A stretch of 64,000 nucleotides of DNA from Prevotella melaninogenica. Its GTDB lineage: Bacteria; Bacteroidota; Bacteroidia; Bacteroidales; Bacteroidaceae. The stretch covers positions 806,001 to 870,000 of the forward strand of contig NZ_CP072350.1 of NCBI RefSeq assembly GCF_018127965.1, in the 5' to 3' direction. Below are positions 53,207 through 61,859 of this stretch, one piece after another; within the stretch, counting starts at the first letter, position 1; each line of letters begins with the position of its first letter. The position numbers were made by a program, and so were the translations under genes. Under the pieces are notes generated by a model. That model was not told the DNA's origin. It searched no databases and saw only the letters and a list, made by a program, of their open reading frames with translations.

Positions 53207-54268
53207 ATGGCCAAAAAGTTTATTGTATTATTCCTATTATTGTTGTTGCCTGTAATGATATGGGCGCAGAATTCCGTTACATTCGATTTCTCAAGTTCTT
53301 CTCCAGATGATGTTGTACCACCTGTGATGGAGAAGGATGGTATTTTCTTGAAGTTTAGCGCTACTAAAGCAGATGTAACTCAACCTAATTATACAAGAGT
53401 AAATAAACTCAAATGTCTAAAAATTGACGTTGAAGGTATATTAACTATAGAGAGTTTTAACAGTAAAATTACATCTATAAAGTTTACCCTCGCTGATAAT
53501 AAGGATGATCTGAAGTTCTATTTAGAGGAAGTAGGTAAAATCGGGAAACGAACTATTTCTCAACTTAACAGGAAAATTGTCGAGAGAAAATGGAATGGTG
53601 AATGTACTAAAGTTTCTTTTACTCCTTGTTCTACAGGGGGGCTTCATATAATGACAATACAAATATCTTACGAGAAAGCTCAGCCTAAAGGCGTCTCTCT
53701 TGCAGTTTCTTCTGCTGAGAGAGCAACACTTTATTATAGTGACAGGTCGTTTATTATTCCTGAGGGGGTAGTTGCACGTACCTATAAGATTGAAGGTAAT
53801 GTCCTCTCTCGAAGTCGGGAATATAAAAAAGGAGATGTTCTTCCCAAGGGTACAGCTGTTGTTTTAGAAGCAAAGGAAGGTCAGTATACCTTTGAAGAAA
53901 CAAGTAAGATAGGTGAAACAGACCCTAATAATGCGTTGCGTGGTTCGGATATTAAGACCACAACGTCAGGCGGAGAGGTATACTATGTGTTTGGAAAAGG
54001 TAGTAACGGAGTAGGCTTTTATTGGAAAGAAGCAAATGGAAAAGCCTTTACGACCGAAGCACATAAAGCCTATCTCGTTTATACGCCATCAAAGACTACA
54101 AACGCAAAGAGTTTCCTTGGCTTTGATGTAGCATTAGAAATACAAGGTCCTACGGTGATAGAGAAGACAACTTTCGATGGTCCTATTTATAACCTTGCAG
54201 GGCAAAGGGTAGACAAAGATTATAAGGGGATTATAATCGTGAATGGTAAGAAGTATCTTAATAGATAA
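53207..54268 (+). CDS. Secreted protein of unknown function with a YNLAGQRV C-terminal motif
   Basis: A 353-residue protein with a signal peptide MAKKFIVLFLLLLLPVMIWAQ. Residues about 25-170 are beta-rich (SVTFDFSSSSPDDVVPPV), residues 175-330 form further beta domains (YKKGDVLPKGTAVVLEAKEGQYTF), and it ends GPIYNLAGQRVDKDYKGI then IVNGKKYLNR. That ending is common in Prevotella secreted proteins and resembles a C-terminal sorting or anchoring signal; the mechanism is inferred. The ATG at 53207 is chosen because it gives a clean signal peptide; the frame is open from 53165. The next two genes follow closely. Confidence 0.8.
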   Translation: MAKKFIVLFLLLLLPVMIWAQNSVTFDFSSSSPDDVVPPVMEKDGIFLKFSATKADVTQPNYTRVNKLKCLKIDVEGILTIESFNSKITSIKFTLADNKDDLKFYLEEVGKIGKRTISQLNRKIVERKWNGECTKVSFTPCSTGGLHIMTIQISYEKAQPKGVSLAVSSAERATLYYSDRSFIIPEGVVARTYKIEGNVLSRSREYKKGDVLPKGTAVVLEAKEGQYTFEETSKIGETDPNNALRGSDIKTTTSGGEVYYVFGKGSNGVGFYWKEANGKAFTTEAHKAYLVYTPSKTTNAKSFLGFDVALEIQGPTVIEKTTFDGPIYNLAGQRVDKDYKGIIIVNGKKYLNR

Positions 54269-54324
54269 GCCTTCTTGTACTTGTACACAAACCATGATAA
54301 ATAATTGATTTTTAATAAGTAAAC

Positions 54325-54537
54325 ATGAAAACATATATCAAACCTTTAATAAGTGAATATCACGTTCTAAACTCTTTTCATTTGTTGGAAGGTTCACCAG
54401 GGGAAGATACAAATACATTGACGAATGCTCAAGGATTGATTAATAATCAGACAGAATCCAGTATTCAGCAATTATCAAAAGAAGACTCTTTCTCTGCTTT
54501 TAACCTTTCTGACACGCAGATGGATTGGGATGAATAA
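54325..54537 (+). CDS. Small 70-aa peptide between a secreted protein and a lipoprotein
   Basis: A 70-residue protein, MKTYIKPLISEYHVLNSFHLL then EGSPGEDTNTLTNAQGLIN, ending QMDWDE. It has no signal peptide or membrane segment and is rich in Ser, Thr, Asn and Asp. The MKTYIKPL-type start recurs in small Bacteroidetes genes next to surface operons, from general knowledge. It could be a peptide precursor (for example cut after a motif like LLEGSPGE), a chaperone or a structural subunit. It lies 56 bases after the secreted protein and 23 before the lipoprotein, so it is probably co-transcribed with both. Confidence 0.65.
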   Translation: MKTYIKPLISEYHVLNSFHLLEGSPGEDTNTLTNAQGLINNQTESSIQQLSKEDSFSAFNLSDTQMDWDE

Positions 54538-54560
54538 CTATAACTTAAACAATTACCGAT

Positions 54561-55556
54561 ATGAAAGAACAAGTAACATGGATTGGACTTTTGTTGTGCT
54601 TACTATTGTTTGCAGCCTGCGAAAAGCCAGTATTAGACAATGGTGAAGATGGTAAAAAAGCGAATAATGCTAAGCAAAAATTGACAAGAGTCGTGCGTAT
54701 TCACCCCAAGGAGTTACATATAGAAACAATAGAAGAAACTATAGGGGCGAAATATCAGCCTTTGAGTAGGGCTGTTAGCGAAGACCGGAAACGGAAGTTT
54801 TATGCAGTGAATGTCTACGAGAAGAAACCTAATGATGAAAACTACTCAATGTATGCTTATGGTTTGTTTACAAGTCTTTCAAAGATTGCACTAAAGATGA
54901 ATGTAAACAATCTTTATAAAGTAGAGTGTTTAATTGTGGAGGAAGGTGATGATGAACTTTTTGCAAATGAAGATGAGTTTTCAGCCCCTTTCTTACACGG
55001 GACAAATAAGGGTACAAAAGTTACTAATAGCTTTGTGTTCTCAAAAGAAGAGAACTTGAACAGTCTAACAAAAGGCGAAACAACTGTAGCTAAGGGGCGC
55101 ACTGTTCAATATCCACGCCTTGTGAAACTCTATGGTACTGTTAATGATTTCAGTCCAAAAACATCAAAGGAACTGACCATTGATATGAAAAGGTCGGTGT
55201 TCGGGTTGCACTTCAAGGTGACGCCACCAGAAGAAGGTAGCTTAGTAATTAACTATATCGGGTGGCGTATCTCTTTAACAAAGGGTAGTAATGAATATGA
55301 TCATAGTTCCGTCTACTCCTTTTCTAACATTCCAAAAGCATGTGAAGATGGATATCAATTGACGATGGAGGTGAAGGTAACATGGACGAAAGACGATGGG
55401 ACTGTCGAACAAGAAAGTAAACAGTTAGTTTTAAAACGTAACGTCATGACCGTCGTTGAAATAAGGGTAGAAGGACAAAAGCCACAGGGTTTTACGTTGA
55501 ATGAAGAGCCGAATGACATGAAAACAGAGAAAGTTGAATGGAATCTGTTATTATAG
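54561..55556 (+). CDS. Lipoprotein of unknown function
   Basis: A 331-residue protein with a lipoprotein signal peptide, WIGLLLCLLLFAACEKPVLDN, where LFAAC is the lipobox and Cys 20 the lipidated residue. The mature part begins with a low-complexity linker, then mixed beta domains with KIALKMNVNNLYKVECLIV and VNDFSPKTSKELTIDMKRSVFGLHFKV. The latter is like fimbrillin- or Mfa-type adhesin partners, but I cannot place it firmly. It is the last gene of the operon and a terminator follows. Confidence 0.8.
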   Translation: MKEQVTWIGLLLCLLLFAACEKPVLDNGEDGKKANNAKQKLTRVVRIHPKELHIETIEETIGAKYQPLSRAVSEDRKRKFYAVNVYEKKPNDENYSMYAYGLFTSLSKIALKMNVNNLYKVECLIVEEGDDELFANEDEFSAPFLHGTNKGTKVTNSFVFSKEENLNSLTKGETTVAKGRTVQYPRLVKLYGTVNDFSPKTSKELTIDMKRSVFGLHFKVTPPEEGSLVINYIGWRISLTKGSNEYDHSSVYSFSNIPKACEDGYQLTMEVKVTWTKDDGTVEQESKQLVLKRNVMTVVEIRVEGQKPQGFTLNEEPNDMKTEKVEWNLLL

Positions 55557-55628
55557 CTTTTAGTTGTACTTATAAAAAAGACTATTCAGAAATATAGAAT
55601 GATAAGCTAATACTATTATATAATAAGG

Positions 55629-55690
55629 CACACAAAGCAGCACTGAGTTTGCTGTAAGAAACTTAGCGTTGCTCTGTGTGTTATTTCTTA
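55629..55690 (+). terminator. Long terminator of the surface operon
   Basis: About 22-bp stem CACACAAAGCAGCACTGAG.. (55629-55650) with its complement at 55659-55680, four mismatches all of the wobble type, then TTATTTCTTA. It lies 72 bases after the lipoprotein stop. Confidence 0.82.
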
Positions 55691-55775
55691 AATACTAAAC
55701 GCAAAAGAAAACTTCTCACTCCAAACCTCCAAAGACGCTGTTTTGTCAGTATTTTTCACATATTGATTTTGTAAA

Positions 55776-55882
55776 GATCACCAAACGGCTTGCAAATAAC
55801 GCCCAATTGGCTTGCAAAAGATGCCCTTTTGAGGTCCAAGTAACGCCCTTTTGGAACCTTACTAAGCATCCTTTAAAAACCA
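55776..55882. repeat. Dispersed repeat family A, copy 4 (22-bp period)
   Basis: Cores CGCCCAATTG, TGCCCTTTTG, CGCCCTTTTG and AGCATCCTTT lie at 55800, 55822, 55844 and about 55865, with connecting words GCTTGCAAA and AGGTCCAAG. A short stretch shows the tail word TTTTAGCCATTATT further on, but the tail is much weaker than in copies 1 and 3. The 55883-56121 sequence has no other recognised feature. Confidence 0.78.
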
Positions 55883-56121
55883 CTTTTGCAACTCCTTGAA
55901 AACAAACAACTTACACGGACAGTAAAGCAACTCGTTTTTTTAGCCATTATTCTATCTTATCCTTGAATATTTAGTCAACATATTTCCTTACCCTTTTTGG
56001 TCAAATCTGACACAGAGCCACGGTGTAAACGGAAGTTTTATTTATAGACACGTAGTCCATAGACTAATCGGCAGTGTAGGGAGCAGCGGAACATATTAAC
56101 TCCATATTTCGAGAGAAACAC

Positions 56122-56150
56122 AAAAAAAGAGCATACATTGCGTATGCCCT
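56122..56150 (-). terminator. Terminator of thrA
   Basis: On the minus strand a hairpin GCATAC-GCAAT-GTATGC is followed by TCTTTTTTTG. It lies about 25 bases after the stop. Confidence 0.8.
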
Positions 56151-56173
56151 TCTCGTTTGGATTTATAGTATCA

Positions 56174-58609
56174 TTATATGTTCGCAATACTCATAATGTT
56201 TGCAAACACACCTGCTGCAGTAACAGATGCACCTGCACCATAGCCTTGAATCTGCATAGGATATTCTTTATAACGATCGGTTGTCAGTAGAACTATGTTA
56301 TTAGAACCTTCAAGATTATAGAAAGGATGGTTAGAATCTACCTCCTTTAATGCAACATTCGTCTTGCCATGTTCCATAGTGGCAACGAAACGCCAACGCT
56401 TACCCTCCTCTGCTAATAGTTGACGACGTTGTTCAAAGTTGGCATCAAGTTCTGGAAGACGCCTCCAGAAGTCTTCTACTGAACCTTGGAAATAATTATC
56501 AGGAACAAATAGATGCTTCTCAACATCCTCTTGTTCCACCTTGTATCCTGCCTCACGTGTAAGGATAACTAACTTACGAACGACATCTGTTCCACTAAGG
56601 TCTATGCGTGGATCTGGCTCACTATAACCTTGTTCTTTAGCGCGTTTTACAGTCTCGGAGAAAGGAACATCTGCTCCAATTTCATTAAAGATGAAGTTTA
56701 GTGTACCAGACAATACAGCTTCAATCTTAAGTATCTTGTCACCTGAATTGCGTAAGTCATTGATAGTACCAATGATAGGTAGACCTGCACCCACGTTTGT
56801 TTCAAAGCGGAATTTGACACCACGTTGAATGGCTGTCTGCTTTAAATGATAATAATCATCATATGTTCCAGATGCTGCAATCTTGTTGGCAGCAATCACA
56901 GAGATATTATTTTCCAACAAAGACTGGTAGAGTGCAGCCACTTCTTTAGAAGCAGTACAATCCACAAACACCGAGTTAAAGATATTCATCTTTAGGATAA
57001 TATCACGCAAATGTTCTGGATTAGAAGGCTCACTCTCCTTTAGTTCTTTACGATAATTATCAAGACTTAAGCCGTCGTGATTGAAAATAGCATTCTTAGA
57101 TGAAGCAATTCCCACCACCTTCAACTTTAAGTTAGAATTTTGCTTCAACTCTTCATACTGGCTCTTGATCTGTTCAATGAGCTTTCCGCCTACTGTACCA
57201 ATACCGCAAATAAAGAGATTCAGCACTTTATATTCCGATAAGAACAGTGAATCATGGAGTACATTCAGTGCTTTCCTTAGGTCAGAGCCTTTCACAACAA
57301 ATGAGATATTCATCTCAGATGCACCCTGCGCAATAGCAATAACACTAATACCAGAACGACCAAGAACCTCAAAGAGCTTACCACTTATACCCGGTGTCCG
57401 TCTCATGTTCTCACCAACGACTGCCACTGTTGCAAGTCCACTTTCAGCGTGCATAGGGAACATACGTCCATCTTCTATCTCAAGTCGGAACTCTTCATTA
57501 AGTACCTTCACTGCATTGTCGGCATCTTCATCCTTCACACCGATAGAGGTGTTGTTCTCTGAGGCTGCCTGTGATACGAGGAAGACACTGATACCATTGT
57601 TGGCAAGAGAACTAAAGATACGACGATTGACACCAACAACACCCACCATTGAAAGACCTGTCACAGTAATGACCGTAGTACCTTTGATAGATGATAAACC
57701 CTTAATAGGTTTTTGATTGTTCTCTATATGCGCTTTAATAATCGTACCTTGTCCATCTGGGTTGAATGTGTTTTTTACCTTGATTGGGATGTTTTTTACA
57801 CAGACAGGGTATATCGTTGGAGGATAGACAACCTTTGCACCAAAGTTACAAAGCTCCATGGCCTCAGTATAGGAAAGTTCATTAATGGTATATGCACTCT
57901 TGATGACACGAGGGTCAGCTGTCATAAAGCCGTCAACATCTGTCCATATCTCCAAGACTTCAGCGTTGAGTGATGCGGCAAGGATGGATGCCGTGTAATC
58001 ACTTCCACCACGCCCAAGATTGGTAATATCGCCAGAGTCACGGTCTTGTGCTATAAAACCAGGTACAAGAGTGATACGAGGAAGGTCAGAGAAAGTATTT
58101 ACTACAAGTTTGTTAGTTAGTTCTGAATCGAGACTTCTTTTGCCCAATTTCTCTTCAGTCTTGATAAACTCACGTGCATCAAACCACTTTGCTCCACGAA
58201 TAAGCGTAGCTACTATTCTTGAACTTAGACGTTCACCATAGCTTACAATAGTATCTTCTGTCTTATGACTGAGGTCGTGAATTAAGAATACACCGTAATA
58301 AATAGAATGAAGTTGCTCAAAAAGACTATCCACTTTGTTGAATAGCATCTCACGGTCATGTGGGTCGGTAATAATCGCATCAATCATCTTATGATGTCGT
58401 GCAACGATTGAATCAAACTCTGTTCTCCAACTTTCGTCGCCTTTTAAAGCAAGCTTAGAAGTAGCTATGAGCTGATCTGTTATACCACCTAAGGCACTTA
58501 CAACCACAATAATTGGTTGATGTTTAGCCTCCTTTTCTACAATCTTTTGCAGACTTAAAATACTCGAAACAGAACCTACGGATGTTCCACCAAACTTTAA
58601 TACTTTCAT
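56174..58609 (-). CDS. thrA: Bifunctional aspartokinase / homoserine dehydrogenase ThrA
   Basis: An 811-residue enzyme catalysing the first and third steps from aspartate to threonine and methionine. Residues 1 to about 290 are aspartokinase: MKVLKFGGTSVGSVSSI, TLVPGFIAQDRDSGDITNLGRGGSDYTAS, VLEIWTDVDGFMTADPRVI. Two ACT domains (about 310-450, with VSQAASENNTSIGVKDED) bind the feedback inhibitor. Residues about 465-811 are homoserine dehydrogenase: LFICGIGTVGGKLIEQI, SGTLNFIFNEIG, and REAGYKVEQEDV. It is probably feedback inhibited by threonine. It has its own terminator. The leader carries a CCCC/GGGG hairpin. Confidence 0.97.
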   Translation of the reverse strand: MKVLKFGGTSVGSVSSILSLQKIVEKEAKHQPIIVVVSALGGITDQLIATSKLALKGDESWRTEFDSIVARHHKMIDAIITDPHDREMLFNKVDSLFEQLHSIYYGVFLIHDLSHKTEDTIVSYGERLSSRIVATLIRGAKWFDAREFIKTEEKLGKRSLDSELTNKLVVNTFSDLPRITLVPGFIAQDRDSGDITNLGRGGSDYTASILAASLNAEVLEIWTDVDGFMTADPRVIKSAYTINELSYTEAMELCNFGAKVVYPPTIYPVCVKNIPIKVKNTFNPDGQGTIIKAHIENNQKPIKGLSSIKGTTVITVTGLSMVGVVGVNRRIFSSLANNGISVFLVSQAASENNTSIGVKDEDADNAVKVLNEEFRLEIEDGRMFPMHAESGLATVAVVGENMRRTPGISGKLFEVLGRSGISVIAIAQGASEMNISFVVKGSDLRKALNVLHDSLFLSEYKVLNLFICGIGTVGGKLIEQIKSQYEELKQNSNLKLKVVGIASSKNAIFNHDGLSLDNYRKELKESEPSNPEHLRDIILKMNIFNSVFVDCTASKEVAALYQSLLENNISVIAANKIAASGTYDDYYHLKQTAIQRGVKFRFETNVGAGLPIIGTINDLRNSGDKILKIEAVLSGTLNFIFNEIGADVPFSETVKRAKEQGYSEPDPRIDLSGTDVVRKLVILTREAGYKVEQEDVEKHLFVPDNYFQGSVEDFWRRLPELDANFEQRRQLLAEEGKRWRFVATMEHGKTNVALKEVDSNHPFYNLEGSNNIVLLTTDRYKEYPMQIQGYGAGASVTAAGVFANIMSIANI

Positions 58610-58639
58610 TCCTGATTTTTGATTTGTTATTATTCGGCA

Positions 58640-58683
58640 TCCCCTTTACAACTGGGGAGGTGCAAAACTTAGTCGCAAAAATA
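58640..58683 (-). promoter_or_regulatory. thrA leader hairpin and minus-7 box
   Basis: On the minus strand CCTCCCCAGTTGTAAAGGGG folds as a CCCC/GGGG hairpin (58641-58657) between a TATTTTTG box (complement of 58676-58683) and the thrA ATG. It resembles a loose copy of the CTCCCCTCC repeat. I see no leader peptide rich in Thr or Ile codons, so classical attenuation is not supported. Confidence 0.4.
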
Positions 58684-58718
58684 ATAAGAAATATTGCAAT
58701 AGCCAACAATTTTCTCGA

Positions 58719-58736
58719 TATATTTGAGTAAATTTG
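58719..58736 (+). promoter_or_regulatory. Promoter boxes of the oxidoreductase gene
   Basis: TATATTTG at 58719-58726 and TAAATTTG at 58729-58736, either of which could be the minus-7 element; the second is 28 bases before the ATG at 58764. Confidence 0.5.
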
Positions 58737-58763
58737 TGGCAAAAAGAAGAAGTTACACTATAT

Positions 58764-60336
58764 ATGACAGAGGAATATCAGTTACGCGTTTTGCCTCAGG
58801 TTGCCTATAATGAAAACAATATGAAGGCATACCTTGCTAAAGAAAAGGGGCTGGACGAACGTACAATTTATCGTGTTCGGGTATTGAAGCGTTCTATCGA
58901 TGCACGTCATCGCGACATATATGTTAATTTGAGGATTCGTGTTTATATTAACGAGTTTCCACAAGACGACCCTTATGTTAAGACTGAATACCAAGACGTA
59001 AGTAGTCGTCCTTCGGTCATTGTTGTGGGTGCAGGACCATCTGGTTTGTTCTCTTCTTGAAGCTTATCGAATTAGGATTGCGTCCAATAGTTCTCGAACG
59101 TGGAAAAAATGTACGTGATCGTAAATTAGATATGGCTTTAATTTCGAAGACACAAGAGGTTGATCCTGAGTCAAATTACTGCTTTGGTGAAGGTGGTGCT
59201 GGAGCTTATTCGGATGGAAAACTTTATACACGAAGTAAGAAGCGTGGTCCTGTTGATAAGATTCTAAATGTCTTTTGTCAGCATGGTGCATCACCTTCTA
59301 TCCTCGCTGATGCCCATCCACACATTGGTACAGACAAGCTTCCTCGTGTCATAGAGAATATGCGTAACACAATACTTGACTGTGGTGGTGAGGTTCATTT
59401 CCAAACAAAGATGACTTCTTTGATACTCGATGGTGATAAAGTTGTTGGTGTTGAGGCTGTTGATAACAGTGGAGCTGTGAGTGTGAAGCGTGAGTTTCAT
59501 GGTCCAGTCATTCTTGCTACGGGGCACTCTGCACGCGACGTCTATCGCTATCTTGCAGAGGCAGGAATTGAGATGGAAGCAAAGGAATCGCTATTGGAGT
59601 ACGATTGGAGCATCCTTCTCACTTAATCGATCAAATACAGTACCATAATAAGAATGGAAAGGGGAAGTATCTTCCAACAGCAGAGTACTCTTTTGTGACA
59701 CAAGCACAGGGACGTGGCGTCTATTCTTTCTGTATGTGTCCTGGTGGTTTTGTGATTCCTTCAGCAACTGGTCCAGAGCAAACTGTAACCAATGGTATGA
59801 GTCCTGCCAATCGTGGAACGCAATGGTCTAACTCGGGTATGGTAGTTCAATTAAATCCAGAGGATGTTGAAGGCGATGATGTATTGCGTATCTTGCGTTA
59901 TCAGGAACAGTTGGAGCGAGATACATGGCAACAGGGAAATCGCAAACAGACTGCTCCTGCACAGCGTATGGCAGACTTTGTGAATAATCGTCTATCGTAT
60001 GACCTCCCTAAATCGAGCTATGCACCAGGACTTATTTCCAGTCCACTTCATTTCTGGATGCCATCATTTATCACAAAACGACTCCAAGAAGCATTCAGAA
60101 CCTTTGGTAGACAAGCGCATGGCTTCCTTACGAATGAAGCTGTTATGATAGCTTCTGAGACTCGTACAAGTTCTCCTGTTCGTATCCTCCGTGACAGAGA
60201 ACGCCTCATGCATGTCCGTCTTGAGGGGCTTTTCCCTTGTGCAGAAGGTGCAGGTTATGCAGGTGGAATCGTTAGTGCGGGCATTGATGGAGAGCGCTGT
60301 GCTGAAATGGTTTCGGCTTATCTCCAACAGTTGTAA
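58764..60336 (+). pseudogene. FAD-dependent oxidoreductase broken by two frameshifts
   Basis: Three overlapping frames encode one protein. Segment 1 (58764-59060) has the N-terminal domain and VIVVGAGPSGLF, then a stop. Segment 2 (about 59057-59626) continues at once with KLIELGLRPIVLERGKNVRDR, SNYCFGEGGAGAYSDGKL and GPVILATGHSARDVYRYL. Segment 3 (about 59605-60336) continues LEHPSHLIDQIQYHNKNG, RGVYSFCMCPGGFVIPSAT, LFPCAEGAGYAGGIVSAGIDG. One extra T near 59055 gives GLFSSLKLIELG, and one extra G near 59585 gives KGIAIGVRLEHPSH, restoring a protein of about 525 residues. The family is a NAD(P)/FAD-dependent oxidoreductase of unknown substrate. Confidence 0.85.
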
Positions 60337-60449
60337 GCATATAGCCTTTTGATAGTAAGAAGTTTGTCAGGCTTTGTTTATCGTTTGTTTAAGAAGGTTT
60401 TAGATGCTTTAAAGTGTCTTTCTCTACTACTATAGAATGTTCTTATCGA

Positions 60450-60535
60450 ATTATTTTCACGAAAGAAATATTTCTTTTCATGAAGAAAAATATTTTTTCG
60501 TGAAAATAATTCTTTTTTATCATGAAGATAAATTG
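60450..60535. repeat. About 22-bp-period repeat array, family C, locus 3
   Basis: Cores CACGAA, CATGAA, CGTGAA and CATGAA lie at 60458, 60479, 60499 and 60521 (steps 21, 20, 22). It occupies the convergent gap between the oxidoreductase and zinc metallopeptidase genes. Nothing else is recognised in 60337-60642. Confidence 0.75.
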
Positions 60536-60642
60536 TCTTTTACAATCGTTTTGCTTCTTAAAACCTATTGTTTGGATAGCAGGCAAAACTTATTTGCCAT
60601 GCTATAAGTGTACTTGTAGATATGGAAAAGACTGTTGAAGAC

Positions 60643-61527
60643 TTAATCCAAATCGCCTTGTGCAAAGGTTGTTGTATTCCAATCGCCAGTTTCGATACCT
60701 TTCTTCAACCAATACATACGCTGTTCAGATGTTCCATGTGTGAATGTCTCGGGTTGAGCATAGCCACGTGCTTTCTTTTGTAGATAGTTATCACCGATTT
60801 TCTCAGCACAGTCTATCGCTTCTTCAAGGTCGCCATCGGTAAGACTTTGATATTTTTCATTGTCATAATGTGCCCAGCAACCAGCATAATAATCGGCAAG
60901 AAGTTCTAATTTCACGCTCAGTTTGTTCGATTCTTCCTTACTAACACGTGCCATCTTTGCATGACATTTGCCAAGGATTCCACGGAGATATTCCACATGA
61001 TGACCCACTTCATGCGCAATCACGTAGGCATAAGCAAAGTCAAGGTCGCCCTTTGCCTGTATTCCTAAGTCCTTACGCATACCGCTAAAGAAACTTAAGT
61101 CGAGGTAAAGACGTTGGTCAGCTGAGCAGTAGAATGGACCCATAGCAGCAGAGCCATTGCCACAAGCAGTTTGTACAGCACCTGTGAAAAGAACAAGCGT
61201 AGGGTATTGGTATCTCATGCCGTGCAACTGAAACTGCTCCGTCCATACGTCTTCTGTACCTGCAAGAATCTGTTTTGAGAAGTCAGCAAGCTTCTCTTCT
61301 TCCTCTGTAAACTGATGTTGTTCTCCACCAGTTTGTATCTCAGTTTGTCCTTGCATCTGCTGTTGAACGATGTTGTTGACCACGTCTCCCATGTTTCCAC
61401 CGCTTAAAAAGGTGATAAGCGCAATGACAATGATACCTCCGATGCCACCAATACCAGCTTTAGCGCCGGTACCCATGCCACGACGGTCTTCTACATTATT
61501 ACTTTCTCTGCGTCCTGTAAGTCTCAT
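60643..61527 (-). CDS. Neutral zinc metallopeptidase (YpfJ-like)
   Basis: A 294-residue member of the neutral zinc metallopeptidase family. Residues 25-45 form a membrane anchor (IGGIGGIIVIALITFLSGG), preceded by a basic cytoplasmic start MRLTGRRESNNVEDRRG. The zinc site is YVIAHEVGHHVEYLRG (HExxH at 172-176). GPFYCSADQRLYLDLSFF, ELLADYYAGCWAHY with a third ligand Glu, and GTSEQRMYWLKKGI are family motifs. The substrate is unknown. A minus-7 box TACCTTTG is the complement of 61570-61577, 43 bases before the ATG, with CTTG-type minus-33 sequence 20 bases further. Confidence 0.92.
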   Translation of the reverse strand: MRLTGRRESNNVEDRRGMGTGAKAGIGGIGGIIVIALITFLSGGNMGDVVNNIVQQQMQGQTEIQTGGEQHQFTEEEEKLADFSKQILAGTEDVWTEQFQLHGMRYQYPTLVLFTGAVQTACGNGSAAMGPFYCSADQRLYLDLSFFSGMRKDLGIQAKGDLDFAYAYVIAHEVGHHVEYLRGILGKCHAKMARVSKEESNKLSVKLELLADYYAGCWAHYDNEKYQSLTDGDLEEAIDCAEKIGDNYLQKKARGYAQPETFTHGTSEQRMYWLKKGIETGDWNTTTFAQGDLD

Positions 61528-61794
61528 TTTATTTCCTTTGTTTTTTAAGCTTAATTGTTTCTATGTTGGCAAAGGTAAGGCATTATCTTGAAATCTGCAA
61601 GTATTACAACCCTGTTCCTATAACTTACAATGTATGTCTTATATGCTATAAAGCAGGTGTTTTCATGGATTAAAGCTATGTGATAGAGACTTTGGAAGAT
61701 AGCTTTATGTGCGTAGAAAATAGTCTACTTTTTCTTTGTTACGATTATTGAAAGAGTGACTTTCTCTATATGCAACGGCTTTTTTCTTTATCCC

Positions 61795-61825
61795 TTTGCT
61801 ATATCTGAGTTTTTTCGTAAATTTG
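61795..61825 (+). promoter_or_regulatory. Promoter of pheT
   Basis: TTTG at 61795-61798 and TAAATTTG at 61818-61825 with a 19-base spacer. The leader is about 28 bases. pheT is therefore transcribed apart from pheS, which is not adjacent. Confidence 0.8.
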
Positions 61826-61859
61826 CATGTATTTTCAGAACAAACAATATAACTATATA

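Noticed and set aside
58640..58683. Threonine-type attenuator before thrA
   Set aside because: No leader peptide with Thr or Ile codon runs is present; only a short CCCC/GGGG hairpin.
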